From the NCBI RefSeq assembly GCF_001696715.1, contig NZ_MBFM01000003.1, positions 510,431 through 574,430 of the forward strand: a stretch of 64,000 nucleotides of DNA, written 5' to 3'. Positions 1 through 8,329 of the stretch are shown one piece after another. This DNA comes from Thauera phenolivorans. GTDB taxonomy: Bacteria; Pseudomonadota; Gammaproteobacteria; Burkholderiales; Rhodocyclaceae. The first letter of the stretch is position 1. The number at the start of each line of letters is the position of its first letter. Under the pieces are notes generated by a model. It made no database searches. It saw nothing but the letters and a program-made list of their open reading frames with translations, and was not told the DNA's origin. The position numbers and the translations under genes are program-made.

Positions 1-1
1 G

Positions 2-1468
2 CTCAACTTTCTGTTGTTCGCACCGCTGCTCGGCCGGTGGATGACCAAGCCGCTGCTGGGCGGACTGATCCTCGTCGCCGCGGTCGCGAGCTACTACGCC
101 GGCCACTTCGGCGTGTATTTCGACCCGAGCATGTTGCGCAATGTGCTGCGCACCGATGTCGCCGAGGCGCGCGAACTGCTCACGCCCGGCTTCGTCCTGC
201 ACGTCGCGGCGCTGGCCCTGCCGCCGCTCTTCGTTCTGCAGCGCTCCCGGCTGCGCCGGCGTCCGCTGCGGCGCGCGCTGGCGATCCGCAGCGTATCCGT
301 CATGTTCGCATTGCTCGTGGCCGCTGCGGCGCTCGGCAGCGTGTTCAAGGACTTCTCCGGGCAGATGCGCAACCACAAGGAACTGCGTTACCTGATTACG
401 CCGGCCGCGCCGCTGTGGTCGATGGCGCGCGTGCTGAGCCGCGAAGCGCAGGCGGCCACGCTGCCGCGCCAGCCCATCGGCACCGATGCCCGCCTGGGGG
501 CGAGCTGGGCCACGGCGAAGAAGCCGGCGCTGTTCGTGATCGTGGTCGGCGAAACCGCGCGCGCGGCCAACTGGGGGCTGAACCGCGTGGGCGGGCAGTC
601 GCCCACCCACGACACCACGCCCGAACTCGCACGCCGCGCGGTCATCAACTTCCCGGAGGTGAGCAGTTGCGGCACCAACACCGAGGTGTCGGTGCCCTGC
701 ATGTTCTCGCTGCAGGGACGGCGCGACTACGACGAGGATGCCATTCGCGGCAGCGAGTCCCTGCTCGACACGCTGCAGCACGCGGGCCTGCGCGTAGTGT
801 GGAACGACAACCAGTCGGGCTGCAAGGGCGTGTGCACCGGGATCGAGCGCATGCGCCCCGACCCGGCCAACCTGCCCGAACTGTGCGATGGCGAGCGCTG
901 CCTCGACGAGGCCCTCGTCGAGAGCAGCCGCAGCCTGTTGCGTGATGCCAACGGCAACCTCGTGCTCGTGCTGCACCAGCTCGGCAACCATGGCCCGGCC
1001 TATTTCCGCCGCTATCCGGCGGGTTTCCGCCACTTCACGCCCACCTGCGACGACGAGGACCTGTCAAAGTGCAGTCGCGAGCAGATCGCCAACAGCTACG
1101 ACAACGCCCTGCTGTACACCGACCATGTGCTCGCGCGCAGCATCGATCTGCTGAAGGAGTTGGCGTCGCGCTACGACACCGCGCTGCTCTACGTCTCCGA
1201 CCACGGCGAATCGCTCGGCGAGAACGGCCTCTACCTGCACGGCCTGCCGTACGCGATCGCCCCCGCGGAGCAGACCCGCGTGCCGATGATGATGTGGCTG
1301 TCGTCCGGCTTCGCCGCTCGCAACCGGGTCGATCCGGCCTGCCTGCGTACGCAGGCGGACAAACCCGCTACGCACGACAACCTCTACCACACCGTCCTCG
1401 GCCTGCTCGACGTGCGTACCTCGGTCCGCGACGACGCGCTGGACCTCACCGCCCCATGCCGGAGCTGA
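2..1468 (+). CDS. eptA: Phosphoethanolamine transferase, EptA/PmrC type (5' partial)
   Basis: Inner-membrane enzyme expected to move phosphoethanolamine from phosphatidylethanolamine onto lipid A, lowering surface charge. The frame is open to the window edge, so the true start and first membrane helices are missing. Hydrophobic helices fill about the first 120 visible residues, followed by the periplasmic sulfatase-like domain. Visible catalytic signatures are VVGET, SCGTNTEVSVPCMFS (Thr nucleophile region) and YVSDHGESLGE followed by YLHGLPY (metal ligands). Four bases separate it from the PAP2 phosphatase gene, so both probably belong to one lipid A modification operon. A PmrAB/QseBC-like pair lies convergently downstream, echoing the enterobacterial pmrCAB grouping. 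Family assignment is firm; the exact lipid acceptor is inferred. Confidence 0.93.
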   Translation, partial: LNFLLFAPLLGRWMTKPLLGGLILVAAVASYYAGHFGVYFDPSMLRNVLRTDVAEARELLTPGFVLHVAALALPPLFVLQRSRLRRRPLRRALAIRSVSVMFALLVAAAALGSVFKDFSGQMRNHKELRYLITPAAPLWSMARVLSREAQAATLPRQPIGTDARLGASWATAKKPALFVIVVGETARAANWGLNRVGGQSPTHDTTPELARRAVINFPEVSSCGTNTEVSVPCMFSLQGRRDYDEDAIRGSESLLDTLQHAGLRVVWNDNQSGCKGVCTGIERMRPDPANLPELCDGERCLDEALVESSRSLLRDANGNLVLVLHQLGNHGPAYFRRYPAGFRHFTPTCDDEDLSKCSREQIANSYDNALLYTDHVLARSIDLLKELASRYDTALLYVSDHGESLGENGLYLHGLPYAIAPAEQTRVPMMMWLSSGFAARNRVDPACLRTQADKPATHDNLYHTVLGLLDVRTSVRDDALDLTAPCRS

Positions 1469-1472
1469 ACAC

Positions 1473-2219
1473 GTGCAGCCAAGCGAACTCGCCCCTTTCG
1501 TGCCCGTGCCCGCGCTAGAGCCCACGCGCAGATGGCTGCTGGCGCAGTCCGCGCTCCTCGCATTGAGCGCCGTGCTGCTGTACTGGACCTTCGAAGCCAC
1601 CGATCTCGACCGCCAGCTGGCGCACACGCTCTTCGATCCCGGACTCGGCATCTTTCCCTTGCGGCGCAACTGGCTCCTCGAGGCGGTGATGCACAAGACG
1701 GCCAAGCAGGTTACCTACGTGCTGGTGGCTGCCAGCCTTTACGTTTGCCAGCAGGGCTGGAAAGGCCGGCTGCGCTGGCTGCCGCCGCGCAATGCCCTGC
1801 TCGCGGCGCTCGGCATGGTGGCGATCCCGCTCGCGACCTCGACCGCCAAGCTGCTCACGTCGCGCTACTGTCCCTGGGACCTGATCGAGTTCGGCGGCTA
1901 TGCGCCTTATCTCGGCCTGTTCGACCCGGCGCCGCCGGGCATCAAGGCCGGACAGTGCTTCCCCGCCGGGCATGCATCGACCGGCTTCCTGTGGATCGTG
2001 TGGGCGGTGGCGCTGCGGCCGGCCGGGCTGCGCGCGGCGCGCCGTGCGCTCCTCGCCGGCCTGCTCGCCGGCGCCATCCTCGGCGCGGCGCGCATGCTGC
2101 AGGGCGCTCATTTCCTGTCCCACACGCTATGGACCCTGTGGCTGGCCTGGGGCGTGAGCGTGAGCCTCGCAGCGGCGGTGCGCGCCGACGTCGGCGTGGG
2201 CGGCCGGTGCGAAAACTGA
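1473..2219 (+). CDS. PAP2-family membrane phosphatase
   Basis: Predicted membrane phosphatase of the PAP2/type 2 lipid phosphatase superfamily, 248 aa, with a GTG start four bases after the eptA-like stop. PAP2 motifs are visible: K126-LLTSR-YCPWD, C-FPAGHAS around H167, and R207-x5-H213. The Asp usual at the end of the third motif is replaced by His (GAHFLSHTLW), a pattern I associate with one PAP2 subfamily rather than with loss of function. Several hydrophobic helices (about 22-40, 78-92, 107-122, 170-182, 190-207) agree with an inner-membrane location. Beside eptA it may dephosphorylate lipid A or undecaprenyl pyrophosphate (LpxE/LpxT/BacA-like roles); the substrate cannot be told from sequence. 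Confidence 0.85.
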   Translation: MQPSELAPFVPVPALEPTRRWLLAQSALLALSAVLLYWTFEATDLDRQLAHTLFDPGLGIFPLRRNWLLEAVMHKTAKQVTYVLVAASLYVCQQGWKGRLRWLPPRNALLAALGMVAIPLATSTAKLLTSRYCPWDLIEFGGYAPYLGLFDPAPPGIKAGQCFPAGHASTGFLWIVWAVALRPAGLRAARRALLAGLLAGAILGAARMLQGAHFLSHTLWTLWLAWGVSVSLAAAVRADVGVGGRCEN

Positions 2220-2287
2220 GCGGATGGTCTGGGGCGCGGTGAGCCCTAGCCGCTGACCACCGGCGCCCGGCCCGGCCTGAGCCGTGG

Positions 2288-3766
2288 TCAGCGCGCAGCC
2301 GTATGCGTCGCGTTCGTCGTGGGCCGCGCCTGCGGTAGGCTCACCCGCACCTCGAGCCCGCCGAGCGGACTGTCGTGCAGCGCGATGCCGCCGCCGTGGA
2401 GCTCGACGATGCGGGCGACGATCGACAGGCCAAGGCCCGCGCCCTGGCTCGATCCTTCGCGGAAGAAGCGTTCGAACACCTTGGTGCGGCGTTCAGGTGC
2501 AACGCCCGGGCCGCTGTCCTGCACGCGCAGCTCGATCGCTTCAGGCGAGGGCGTGAGCACCACCCGGACGCGGCCGCCCTCGGGGGTGTGCTGGATCGCG
2601 TTGCCGACGAGGTTCTGCAGCAGCACGCCGATCGCCGGCGGGTCGGCCTCCAGGCGGCAGTCGGCCTCGTCGGGCGCCTCCAGGGTCAGCTCCTGGTGGC
2701 GTTCGAGCGCGAGCGGGGTCAGCTCGGCGAGCTCGCCGCGGGCGAAGGCGGCCAGATCCATGCGCTGATGCTCGGGGCTCAGGCCGCCCGGGTCGAGCCG
2801 GGCCAGGGTCAGCAGCTGCGCCACCAGCCGGGTGGCGCGATCGACGCCGGCGCGCAGCTGGTGCAGGGCGTTCTCGCGATCGCCGTCGTCGGGGGCCTGG
2901 AGCGCGTTCTGGGCGTGGATGCGGAGCACCGCGAGCGGGGTGCGCAGCTCGTGTGCCGCATGGGCGATGAAGCGCTTCTCGCGCCCGAGCAGGTCGGTGA
3001 TCTGCAGCAGCAGCCGGTTGAGCGCCGCGACCACCGGCTCGAGCTCGGCCGGGATCGGCTCGAGCACGAGCGGCGAGAGCCTGTCCGGGTCTCGCGATCG
3101 GATCAGCTCGACCAGCCGGTCCAGCGGGCGCAGGCCCCAGCCGACCGCGAGCCAGACCAGCAGGGCCACCAGCGGCAGGCCGACGAGGTCGGGCACCAGG
3201 TTCTGCAGCGCGACCTTCGCCACCAGTTCGCCGCGTACGTCGCTGCGCTCGCCGACCAGCACCCAGTGGCGGTCGACCGCCTCGTGGAGCAGGAACACGC
3301 GCCACTGCTCGCCGTCGATCAGCAGGTCGTGGTAGCCGGCCAGCCCCTGGGTCGGGGTCTTCAGCGCGATGCCGGCGGCGGGCGCCGCGGCGGCGGTGCC
3401 CGTGTCGCCCCGCAGCAGGCGGTCGACCGCGGCGAGCGGGGCGCTGGCCGAGCGCAGCAGCGCGCGCCCCTGGTCGTCGATGACGACGAAGGCGAGCTTC
3501 TTCTCGTAGGCGTGGCCGGGCGTGCTGCCCTGGCTGCCGCTGGCCACCGCCTCGTCGAGCGAGGCCTGCAGCGCCGCGCGCAGGTCGTCGCGGATCTCGC
3601 GATCGACCATGCCGGCGAGCAGGCGGGCATGCTGGGCGAGCTCGGCGTCGAACAGCTCCTCGATTTCGTGCCGGGCGTCGCTGTAGCTCTTGTACGAGAT
3701 CAGCGGCAGCGACAGGCTCAGCAGGCCGAGCACGAGCAGCAGGATACGGCGGCGGATCGAACGCAT
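2288..3766 (-). CDS. Sensor histidine kinase, QseC/PmrB type
   Basis: Membrane sensor kinase of 492 aa. The open frame runs far upstream, but the ATG at 3766 overlaps the regulator's TGA by one base and is followed by a typical N-terminus (RRRILLLVLGLLSLSLPL helix). Order: TM1 about 8-24, a periplasmic sensor of about 160 aa with the two-component N-terminal look of QseC, TM2 about 190-212, HAMP-like linker, H-box AHAAHELRTP with H272, N-box NLVGNAIQHT, G1 DSGPGVAPE, G2 GAGLGLSIV. All catalytic boxes are intact. It should phosphorylate the OmpR-type regulator upstream, which carries a stop codon, so the kinase may be orphaned. QseC versus PmrB identity is not resolved. Confidence 0.92.
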   Translation of the reverse strand: MRSIRRRILLLVLGLLSLSLPLISYKSYSDARHEIEELFDAELAQHARLLAGMVDREIRDDLRAALQASLDEAVASGSQGSTPGHAYEKKLAFVVIDDQGRALLRSASAPLAAVDRLLRGDTGTAAAAPAAGIALKTPTQGLAGYHDLLIDGEQWRVFLLHEAVDRHWVLVGERSDVRGELVAKVALQNLVPDLVGLPLVALLVWLAVGWGLRPLDRLVELIRSRDPDRLSPLVLEPIPAELEPVVAALNRLLLQITDLLGREKRFIAHAAHELRTPLAVLRIHAQNALQAPDDGDRENALHQLRAGVDRATRLVAQLLTLARLDPGGLSPEHQRMDLAAFARGELAELTPLALERHQELTLEAPDEADCRLEADPPAIGVLLQNLVGNAIQHTPEGGRVRVVLTPSPEAIELRVQDSGPGVAPERRTKVFERFFREGSSQGAGLGLSIVARIVELHGGGIALHDSPLGGLEVRVSLPQARPTTNATHTAAR

Positions 3767-4425
3767 CAGGCCTTGTCCACCAGGTAGCCGACTCCGCGCA
3801 CGGTGCGGATCAGCTCGGGGTAGAGCTTCCTGCGCAGGTGGTGGATGTGTACCTCCAGCGTGTTGCTCTCGGCCTCGTCGCCCCAGCCGTAGAGCGCCTG
3901 CTGCAGCTTGTCGCGGGTGAGCACGCGGCCGGGCTGGGCGAGCAGTTCGTGCAGCAGCAGGAATTCCTTGCGCTGCAGCGCGACCGCCTGGCCGCGATAG
4001 CTGACCTGCTGGCTCACCGGATCGAGGCGGACCTCGCCGTGGCTCAGGATCGGCTACGGCCGCTGGAAGCTTCGCCGCAGCAGGGCGCGCAGGCGGGCCT
4101 TGAGCTCGTCGACGTCCAAGGGCTTCACCAGGTAGTCGTCGGCGCCGGCGTCGAGCCCGGCGATGCGGTCCTCGGTGGCGTCGCGCGCGGTCAGCACCAG
4201 TACCGGTACCGGGTTGGCGGCGGCGCGCAGCCGTGTCAGCACCTCCAGGCCGTCGATCCGCGGCAGGCCGAGGTCGAGGATGGCGAGATCGAAGGCCTCG
4301 TGGCTGAGCGCATGGAGGGCGCTGGCGCCGTCCTGCACCCAGTCGACCGTATAGCCCTCGGGCTTGAGGGCGACCCGGATGCCCTCGCCGAGCCCGACCT
4401 CGTCTTCCACCAGCAGGATTCGCAA
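3766..4425 (-). pseudogene. OmpR-family response regulator (QseB/PmrA-like) interrupted by in-frame TAG
   Basis: Two pieces in the same reading frame: a receiver domain (4054-4425; MRILLVEDE, phosphoacceptor in LAILDLGLP, switch Thr in VLTARD, Lys in YLVKPLD) and a winged-helix DNA-binding domain (3766 to about 4017; RKEFLLLHELL, VHIHHLRRKL, VRGVGYLV). A TAG at 4054-4056 lies at the linker, after RRSFQRP. Read through, the product would be 219 aa, the normal length of the family, so one base change (for example CAG or GAG to TAG) separates this from an intact gene. Outcomes are a receiver-only protein, suppression or internal restart, or a sequencing error. It is coupled to the kinase by a TGATG overlap. 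Confidence 0.85.
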
Positions 4426-4500
4426 TGCCGTTTCCCCTTCTCCGATCCAACGCCGACGATCGCGGCGGCAACCGCCGGATCATTCGGCGGCCGCCCAGCC

Positions 4501-5295
4501 TCACGACTGCCCGCGGACGAAGCGCTTGACCACCGGCAACTGCTTGCGCAGGGCGTGGTCGACCGCGCGCGGCAGCAGGCCGTTGAGGCGCACGAAGAGC
4601 TTCTCGGGCCAGCCGAGGTAGCTCTCCCTGCGCTCCGTGCGGATCGCGCGCACGATCGCCGCGGCGACCGCGTCGGGCTCGTCCATCGCGACCGACAGCG
4701 CGGCGTTCATCTCCATCACCGGGGTGCTGTTCATCGCGGTGCGCGTCGCGCGCGGGGCGACGTAGAGGACCTTCACCCGGGTGTCGGCGAGCTCGCGGCG
4801 CAGCGCCTCGGAGAAGCCGCGCAGGGCGAACTTGCTCGCGCAGTAGGCGGCGAAGCCGGGATGGCCGATCGAGCCGAAGGTCGAGCCGACATTGACGATC
4901 AAGGCCTTGTCCGCCTGCTGCAGCAGCGGCAGCGGGCGCGCGGTGAGCTGGACGGTGGCGGTGAGGTTGAGCCCGATGAGGTCGGCGATGGCGCCGTCGT
5001 CCTGGTCCTCGAGCAGGCCGAAACGGTTTACCCCGGCGGCGTTGATCAGGCAGTTCAGCCCGCCGAGCGCCTGCGCGGCGGCGAGCACCGCATCGCGTCC
5101 GGTGGCGCTGAGCAGGTCGGCCTCGACCACGCTGACCTGGCCCGGGGGATGGCTGCGGGCGAGCGACTCGAGGGCGAGCGGCTGGCGCGCGGCCAGCAGC
5201 AGCCGGGCGCCGCCCGCGCAAAGTTTGTCGACCAGGGGCTGGCCGATGCCGCCGCTGGCCCCGGTGACGATGGCGCGGAGCTCGCGTCGATGCAT
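4501..5295 (-). CDS. Short-chain dehydrogenase/reductase
   Basis: NAD(P)-dependent SDR of 264 aa. Cofactor motif TGASGGIG at residues 11-18, NAAG at about 85-88, catalytic Ser138 in VNVGSTFGS and Y151-x3-K155 (YCASK). ATG at 5295 chosen because it directly precedes the Rossmann motif; the longer frame upstream is only open by composition. The C-terminus (GWPEKLFVRLNGLLP) resembles SDRs acting on long acyl chains, with an amphipathic tail. It starts 11 bases past the stop of the haem-oxygenase-like gene and belongs to the T_hemolysin/ligase operon. A role reducing a fatty aldehyde or 3-oxo product of the upstream enzymes is inference. Confidence 0.9.
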   Translation of the reverse strand: MHRRELRAIVTGASGGIGQPLVDKLCAGGARLLLAARQPLALESLARSHPPGQVSVVEADLLSATGRDAVLAAAQALGGLNCLINAAGVNRFGLLEDQDDGAIADLIGLNLTATVQLTARPLPLLQQADKALIVNVGSTFGSIGHPGFAAYCASKFALRGFSEALRRELADTRVKVLYVAPRATRTAMNSTPVMEMNAALSVAMDEPDAVAAAIVRAIRTERRESYLGWPEKLFVRLNGLLPRAVDHALRKQLPVVKRFVRGQS

Positions 5296-5306
5296 CGCGG
5301 TGGTCC

Positions 5307-5960
5307 TCACGCCGACAGCGGCAGGCTGCGGAAGATGTCGCCGTACAGGCGATAGGCCACCTTCGCGGTGTGCGTCACCGCCGCCTTGTCGTCGGCATCC
5401 TCGAGCCGGTTCATCAGGCCGGCGAAGAGCTGGATGTGCTCGAGGTCGAGGCTGCCGTGCGACTCGAGGTAGGTGAAAGCCTGCGCCGGGAGGCCGAGGG
5501 ATTCCCGCAGCGCGTGCGCCGCCTGGCTGGCGACCGTGATGCTGGTGCCCTCGAGCACGTTGACCATGCCGAAGAAGCTCACCGGATTGTGGCGCGCGAT
5601 GCGATCGTAGACGTAGCTCACCATCAGCTCGGTCGCCAGCGCTGGCCGGCTGCGGCGCACCGCCTCGGCGTCGGCCCCGCAGGCGGCGATGTCGTTGAGG
5701 ATCCATTCCTGGTGGCCGTACTCCTCGTCGATGTATTCGGCGATCGCCTCGCGCAACCATTCGAGGCGGTCGGGCAGGCGCGCGCCGCAGGCCATCAGCA
5801 GCGGCACGGTATGCCTGACGTGATGATAGGCCTGGCCGAGGAAGGCGAGGTAGGTGTCGAGGTCGATGCGACCCTCGGGGGCGCGGCGCAGTACGGGGGC
5901 GTCGAGCAGGTGCTGGCGTTCGGCGGCGGTGTCTAGCTGGAGCTGGTCGTAGAAGTTCAT
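5307..5960 (-). CDS. Haem-oxygenase-like (TenA/PqqC-fold) iron-containing oxidase candidate
   Basis: Helical protein of 217 aa of the haem-oxygenase-like/iron-containing redox enzyme superfamily. Candidate metal ligands are grouped on helices: H46/H47/H50, EYIDEEYGHQEW (E75, E79, E80, H83), E137, and H168 with D172 and H175 in SHGSLDLEH. This carboxylate/His spacing recalls haem-oxygenase-like di-iron oxidases such as UndA rather than the thiaminase TenA, whose active-site Cys is not evident. Start ATG overlaps the upstream ligase stop (ATGA), showing translational coupling. Placed between an acyl-AMP ligase and an SDR, it may oxidise a fatty acid, acyl adenylate or acyl amide. Fold fairly sure, reaction unknown. 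Confidence 0.75.
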   Translation of the reverse strand: MNFYDQLQLDTAAERQHLLDAPVLRRAPEGRIDLDTYLAFLGQAYHHVRHTVPLLMACGARLPDRLEWLREAIAEYIDEEYGHQEWILNDIAACGADAEAVRRSRPALATELMVSYVYDRIARHNPVSFFGMVNVLEGTSITVASQAAHALRESLGLPAQAFTYLESHGSLDLEHIQLFAGLMNRLEDADDKAAVTHTAKVAYRLYGDIFRSLPLSA

Positions 5961-7435
5961 GCGGGCGTTTCGTCCTTGCAGGCGGTCGGGGAGGGGGATT
6001 CGTCCAGGGCGGGGCGGTAGCGCGCGACGAGCGCGTCGCGGCGTAGCCGGCCGTTGGTCGTGGCCAGGCCGTTGGCGGCGGTGAAGGCTTCGTCGGCGCG
6101 CAGCCAGCGGTGGGCGCGCGCGTAGTCGGGCAGGTTCCGGTTGACCGCCGCGACCGCGCTCGCCAGCTCGGCGTCGGTGCACCCGGGCGCGCGCGGCACC
6201 AGCACCGCGAGGTTTTCGGCGCGGGCCTCGCCATGAAGCCAGGCCTGGGCGATCGGCGCCTGTTGCGCCAGCTCCGCCTCCACCCATTCGGGATTGACGT
6301 TGCGGCCGAAGGCAGTGATGAACTGGTGCTTCTTGCGGCCGTGCAGTACCAGGAAACCGTGCTCCAGATGGCCGAGGTCGCCGGTGCCGAGCCATCCACC
6401 GGCGGGCGGCGACTCGCCCAGGTAACCGAGCATGCGCGCGCCGTGCATCAGCACCTCGCCGTCCTCGGCGAGCCGCACTTCGGCATGCGCGAGTGGCTTG
6501 CCGACGGTGCCGGGGCGATTGGCGGACGGCGTGTTCAGGCACACCACCGAGGCGCATTCCGACAGGCCGTAGCCCTCGTAGACCGGCAGGCCGAGCCGGG
6601 CTGCGCGTTGCAGTAGCCCCGGCGCGACGCGACCGCCGCCGACCGCGGCGAAGCGCAGCACGGCGGGCAGCGGCAGGCCGCGCTCGGCGGCACTCACCAG
6701 CGCCAGCAGCAGCTGGGGCAGGAGGATCAGGCTGTGCGGCCGGCTGAGGCCGAGGCGGGCGAGGAAGCGGCCCACGTCGAAGCCGCTCGCGCCCTGGAGG
6801 CCGATCTCGGCCTGCGGGCGGAGCTCGATGCCGGCACCGGCGAGCAGCGGTGCGTACACGCCGGCGACGTTCTCGAGCAGGGTCGCCAGCGGCAGCACGC
6901 AGAGGTGGTGGCGGACGCCGCAGTCGCGGATCACCGCGGCGATGCTGTGCGCGACCGTGAGCTGGGCGGCGGCGTCGAGGCAGACGCCCTTGGGCTGGCC
7001 GGTGGTGCCCGAGGTGTAGGTGATCTTCAGCGTGCCGGCCGGCAGCGCCGGGGTGCACGCCGGCCGGCGCTGCCCGATGCCGGGTCGGCTGGCGGTGAAA
7101 CCCGAGCCGGGGCCGGCCTCGTGCCGATCGCCGATCAGGGTGTCGATGCCCGCACTGTCGAGCACGTGGCGCTGCTGCGCGGCGGAAAAGAAGTCCGGCA
7201 GCGGCACGCAGACCCGGCCGCCGAACAGCAGGGCCAGATCCCACATCACCCAGTCCGCACCGTTGTCGAGGGCGAGGGCGACGCGGTGGGCGCCGATCGC
7301 GTCGAGCGTGTGCATCCGCTCGGCGACGCCCGCCAGCACTTCGCGGCCGTCCAGCGTGCGATCGGCGGCGATCAGCGCCGGTCGCGCGCCGTATCCCGCG
7401 ATCGCCTCGCGCAAGGTCTTCAGCTCAGGCGACAT
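5957..7435 (-). CDS. AMP-binding acyl-CoA/acyl-AMP ligase
   Basis: ANL-superfamily adenylating enzyme, 492 aa. Phosphate loop TYTSGTTGQPKG at about 139-150, A5 motif YEGYGLSECAS at 286-296, A7 GTGDLGHLE at 350-358, A8 hinge GRKKHQFITAFGRNVNPEW. In the C-terminal A10 motif the normally invariant Lys is Arg (TNGRLRR, R463), which may weaken adenylation. No carrier-protein domain. It overlaps the T_hemolysin gene by 11 bases and the oxidase gene by 4, so the genes are translationally coupled. Substrate is probably a medium or long fatty acid judging from its partners, but nothing in the sequence fixes this. Confidence 0.88.
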   Translation of the reverse strand: MSPELKTLREAIAGYGARPALIAADRTLDGREVLAGVAERMHTLDAIGAHRVALALDNGADWVMWDLALLFGGRVCVPLPDFFSAAQQRHVLDSAGIDTLIGDRHEAGPGSGFTASRPGIGQRRPACTPALPAGTLKITYTSGTTGQPKGVCLDAAAQLTVAHSIAAVIRDCGVRHHLCVLPLATLLENVAGVYAPLLAGAGIELRPQAEIGLQGASGFDVGRFLARLGLSRPHSLILLPQLLLALVSAAERGLPLPAVLRFAAVGGGRVAPGLLQRAARLGLPVYEGYGLSECASVVCLNTPSANRPGTVGKPLAHAEVRLAEDGEVLMHGARMLGYLGESPPAGGWLGTGDLGHLEHGFLVLHGRKKHQFITAFGRNVNPEWVEAELAQQAPIAQAWLHGEARAENLAVLVPRAPGCTDAELASAVAAVNRNLPDYARAHRWLRADEAFTAANGLATTNGRLRRDALVARYRPALDESPSPTACKDETPA

Positions 7436-8099
7436 GGCGCAGTTCCGGGGCGGGCGCGGGGGCGGGGGGCAGGCAGCGGCCCGACTGCACCAGGCGACGG
7501 TGGCTGTCCTCGACCTCGCAAGCCATCACCATCGGCCCGCTGTCGTAGTAGCTGCCCCAGCCGCCCGCCTGGTCGCCGAGGCGCGCCGGATCGGCGGCGG
7601 CGAGCGGCTGCAGCTCGAGCCCGAGGCGGCGGAAGCTGTTGAGCAGCGCGCGGGTGCCGGTGAACACCACCCAGCGCAGCCCGAGGGCGGCGAGGTGCTC
7701 GGTGAGCCCGACGATCAGGCGCCGGCCGGCGCCCGGGCCGCGGGCGGCGAAATTGCCCACCTCGACGATGTCGGCACGGTCGACCGCACAACGGTAGCGC
7801 TGCGCGAGCGCGTCCTCGATCGGGAGGTCGAGGTAGTGCTCGAGGAATAGCGGCTGGTCGCCGGCGCGGCGGCAGCCGAGCGCGCCGTGCAGTTCGCCGT
7901 CGTCCGCCTCGAGGCCGAGCAGCTCCGGCATGAAGTTCCGCACTCGCGCGCCATAGTGTTCGGCAAAACGCGTGCGGATGAAGTCCTCGAGCGCGCTGCG
8001 GCGTTCGGGCCGCGCGGGCGCACGCAGCGCGAGCGCACAGGGGGGTGCGACGGCTCGGGGGGCGATCGCCGCGCCGGGGGCCAGCCATTCCGCGTTCAT
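7425..8099 (-). CDS. Thermostable hemolysin-family (GNAT/autoinducer-synthase-like) protein
   Basis: 224-aa protein matching my knowledge of the thermostable hemolysin family (Vibrio delta-VPH; PF12261), whose fold is related to GNAT and N-acyl-homoserine lactone synthases. Visible family features are RTRFAEHYGARVRNFMP near residue 45, a conserved LEHYLDLPIE segment near 100, and VEVGNFAARGPGAGRRLI, which resembles an acetyl-CoA-binding loop. No signal peptide, so secretion as a toxin is unlikely here. It is the first gene of the operon, 46 bases downstream of the PmrA-like palindrome. An acyltransferase role with the acyl ligase is inferred; the name hemolysin comes from the founding member only. 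Confidence 0.78.
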   Translation of the reverse strand: MNAEWLAPGAAIAPRAVAPPCALALRAPARPERRSALEDFIRTRFAEHYGARVRNFMPELLGLEADDGELHGALGCRRAGDQPLFLEHYLDLPIEDALAQRYRCAVDRADIVEVGNFAARGPGAGRRLIVGLTEHLAALGLRWVVFTGTRALLNSFRRLGLELQPLAAADPARLGDQAGGWGSYYDSGPMVMACEVEDSHRRLVQSGRCLPPAPAPAPELRHVA

Positions 8100-8144
8100 G
8101 GTGTCTCTCGTCGGTGGGAATGGGGCGGATCTTGCGGGCGCGAG

Positions 8145-8161
8145 CTTAAGCCTGGCTTAAG
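8145..8161. promoter_or_regulatory. PmrA/QseB-type operator (perfect palindromic half-sites)
   Basis: CTTAAGCCTGGCTTAAG is two identical CTTAAG hexamers separated by five bases and is also a near-perfect palindrome around a central T. It matches the published PmrA box layout YTTAAK-N5-YTTAAK exactly. It lies 46-62 bases before the first ATG of the T_hemolysin operon, whose last genes encode a PmrA/QseB-like regulator and kinase, so autoregulation is likely if the regulator is functional. Confidence 0.7.
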
Positions 8162-8329
8162 TCGGCCGGCGGCGAGGCGGCGGCGTCAAGTCGTGCGGGT
8201 GAGTGCGGCGGGTCAGTGGGGCGGGTCAGTGGGGCGGGCGGCGCGAATCGAAATAAGCGGGGCACCCGGGAACTTGCGTCGCCGGAAACCCCGCCCCCGC
8301 GGCAATGCCGCGCGCGCGTTGCGAAAGAA

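Noticed and set aside
4018-4056. Frameshift in the response regulator
   Set aside because: Codon spacing shows both halves are in the same frame; the interruption is only a TAG.
2288-5221. 977-aa open frame on the minus strand
   Set aside because: Only its last 492 codons form the histidine kinase; upstream it is high-GC antisense to the regulator and SDR genes.
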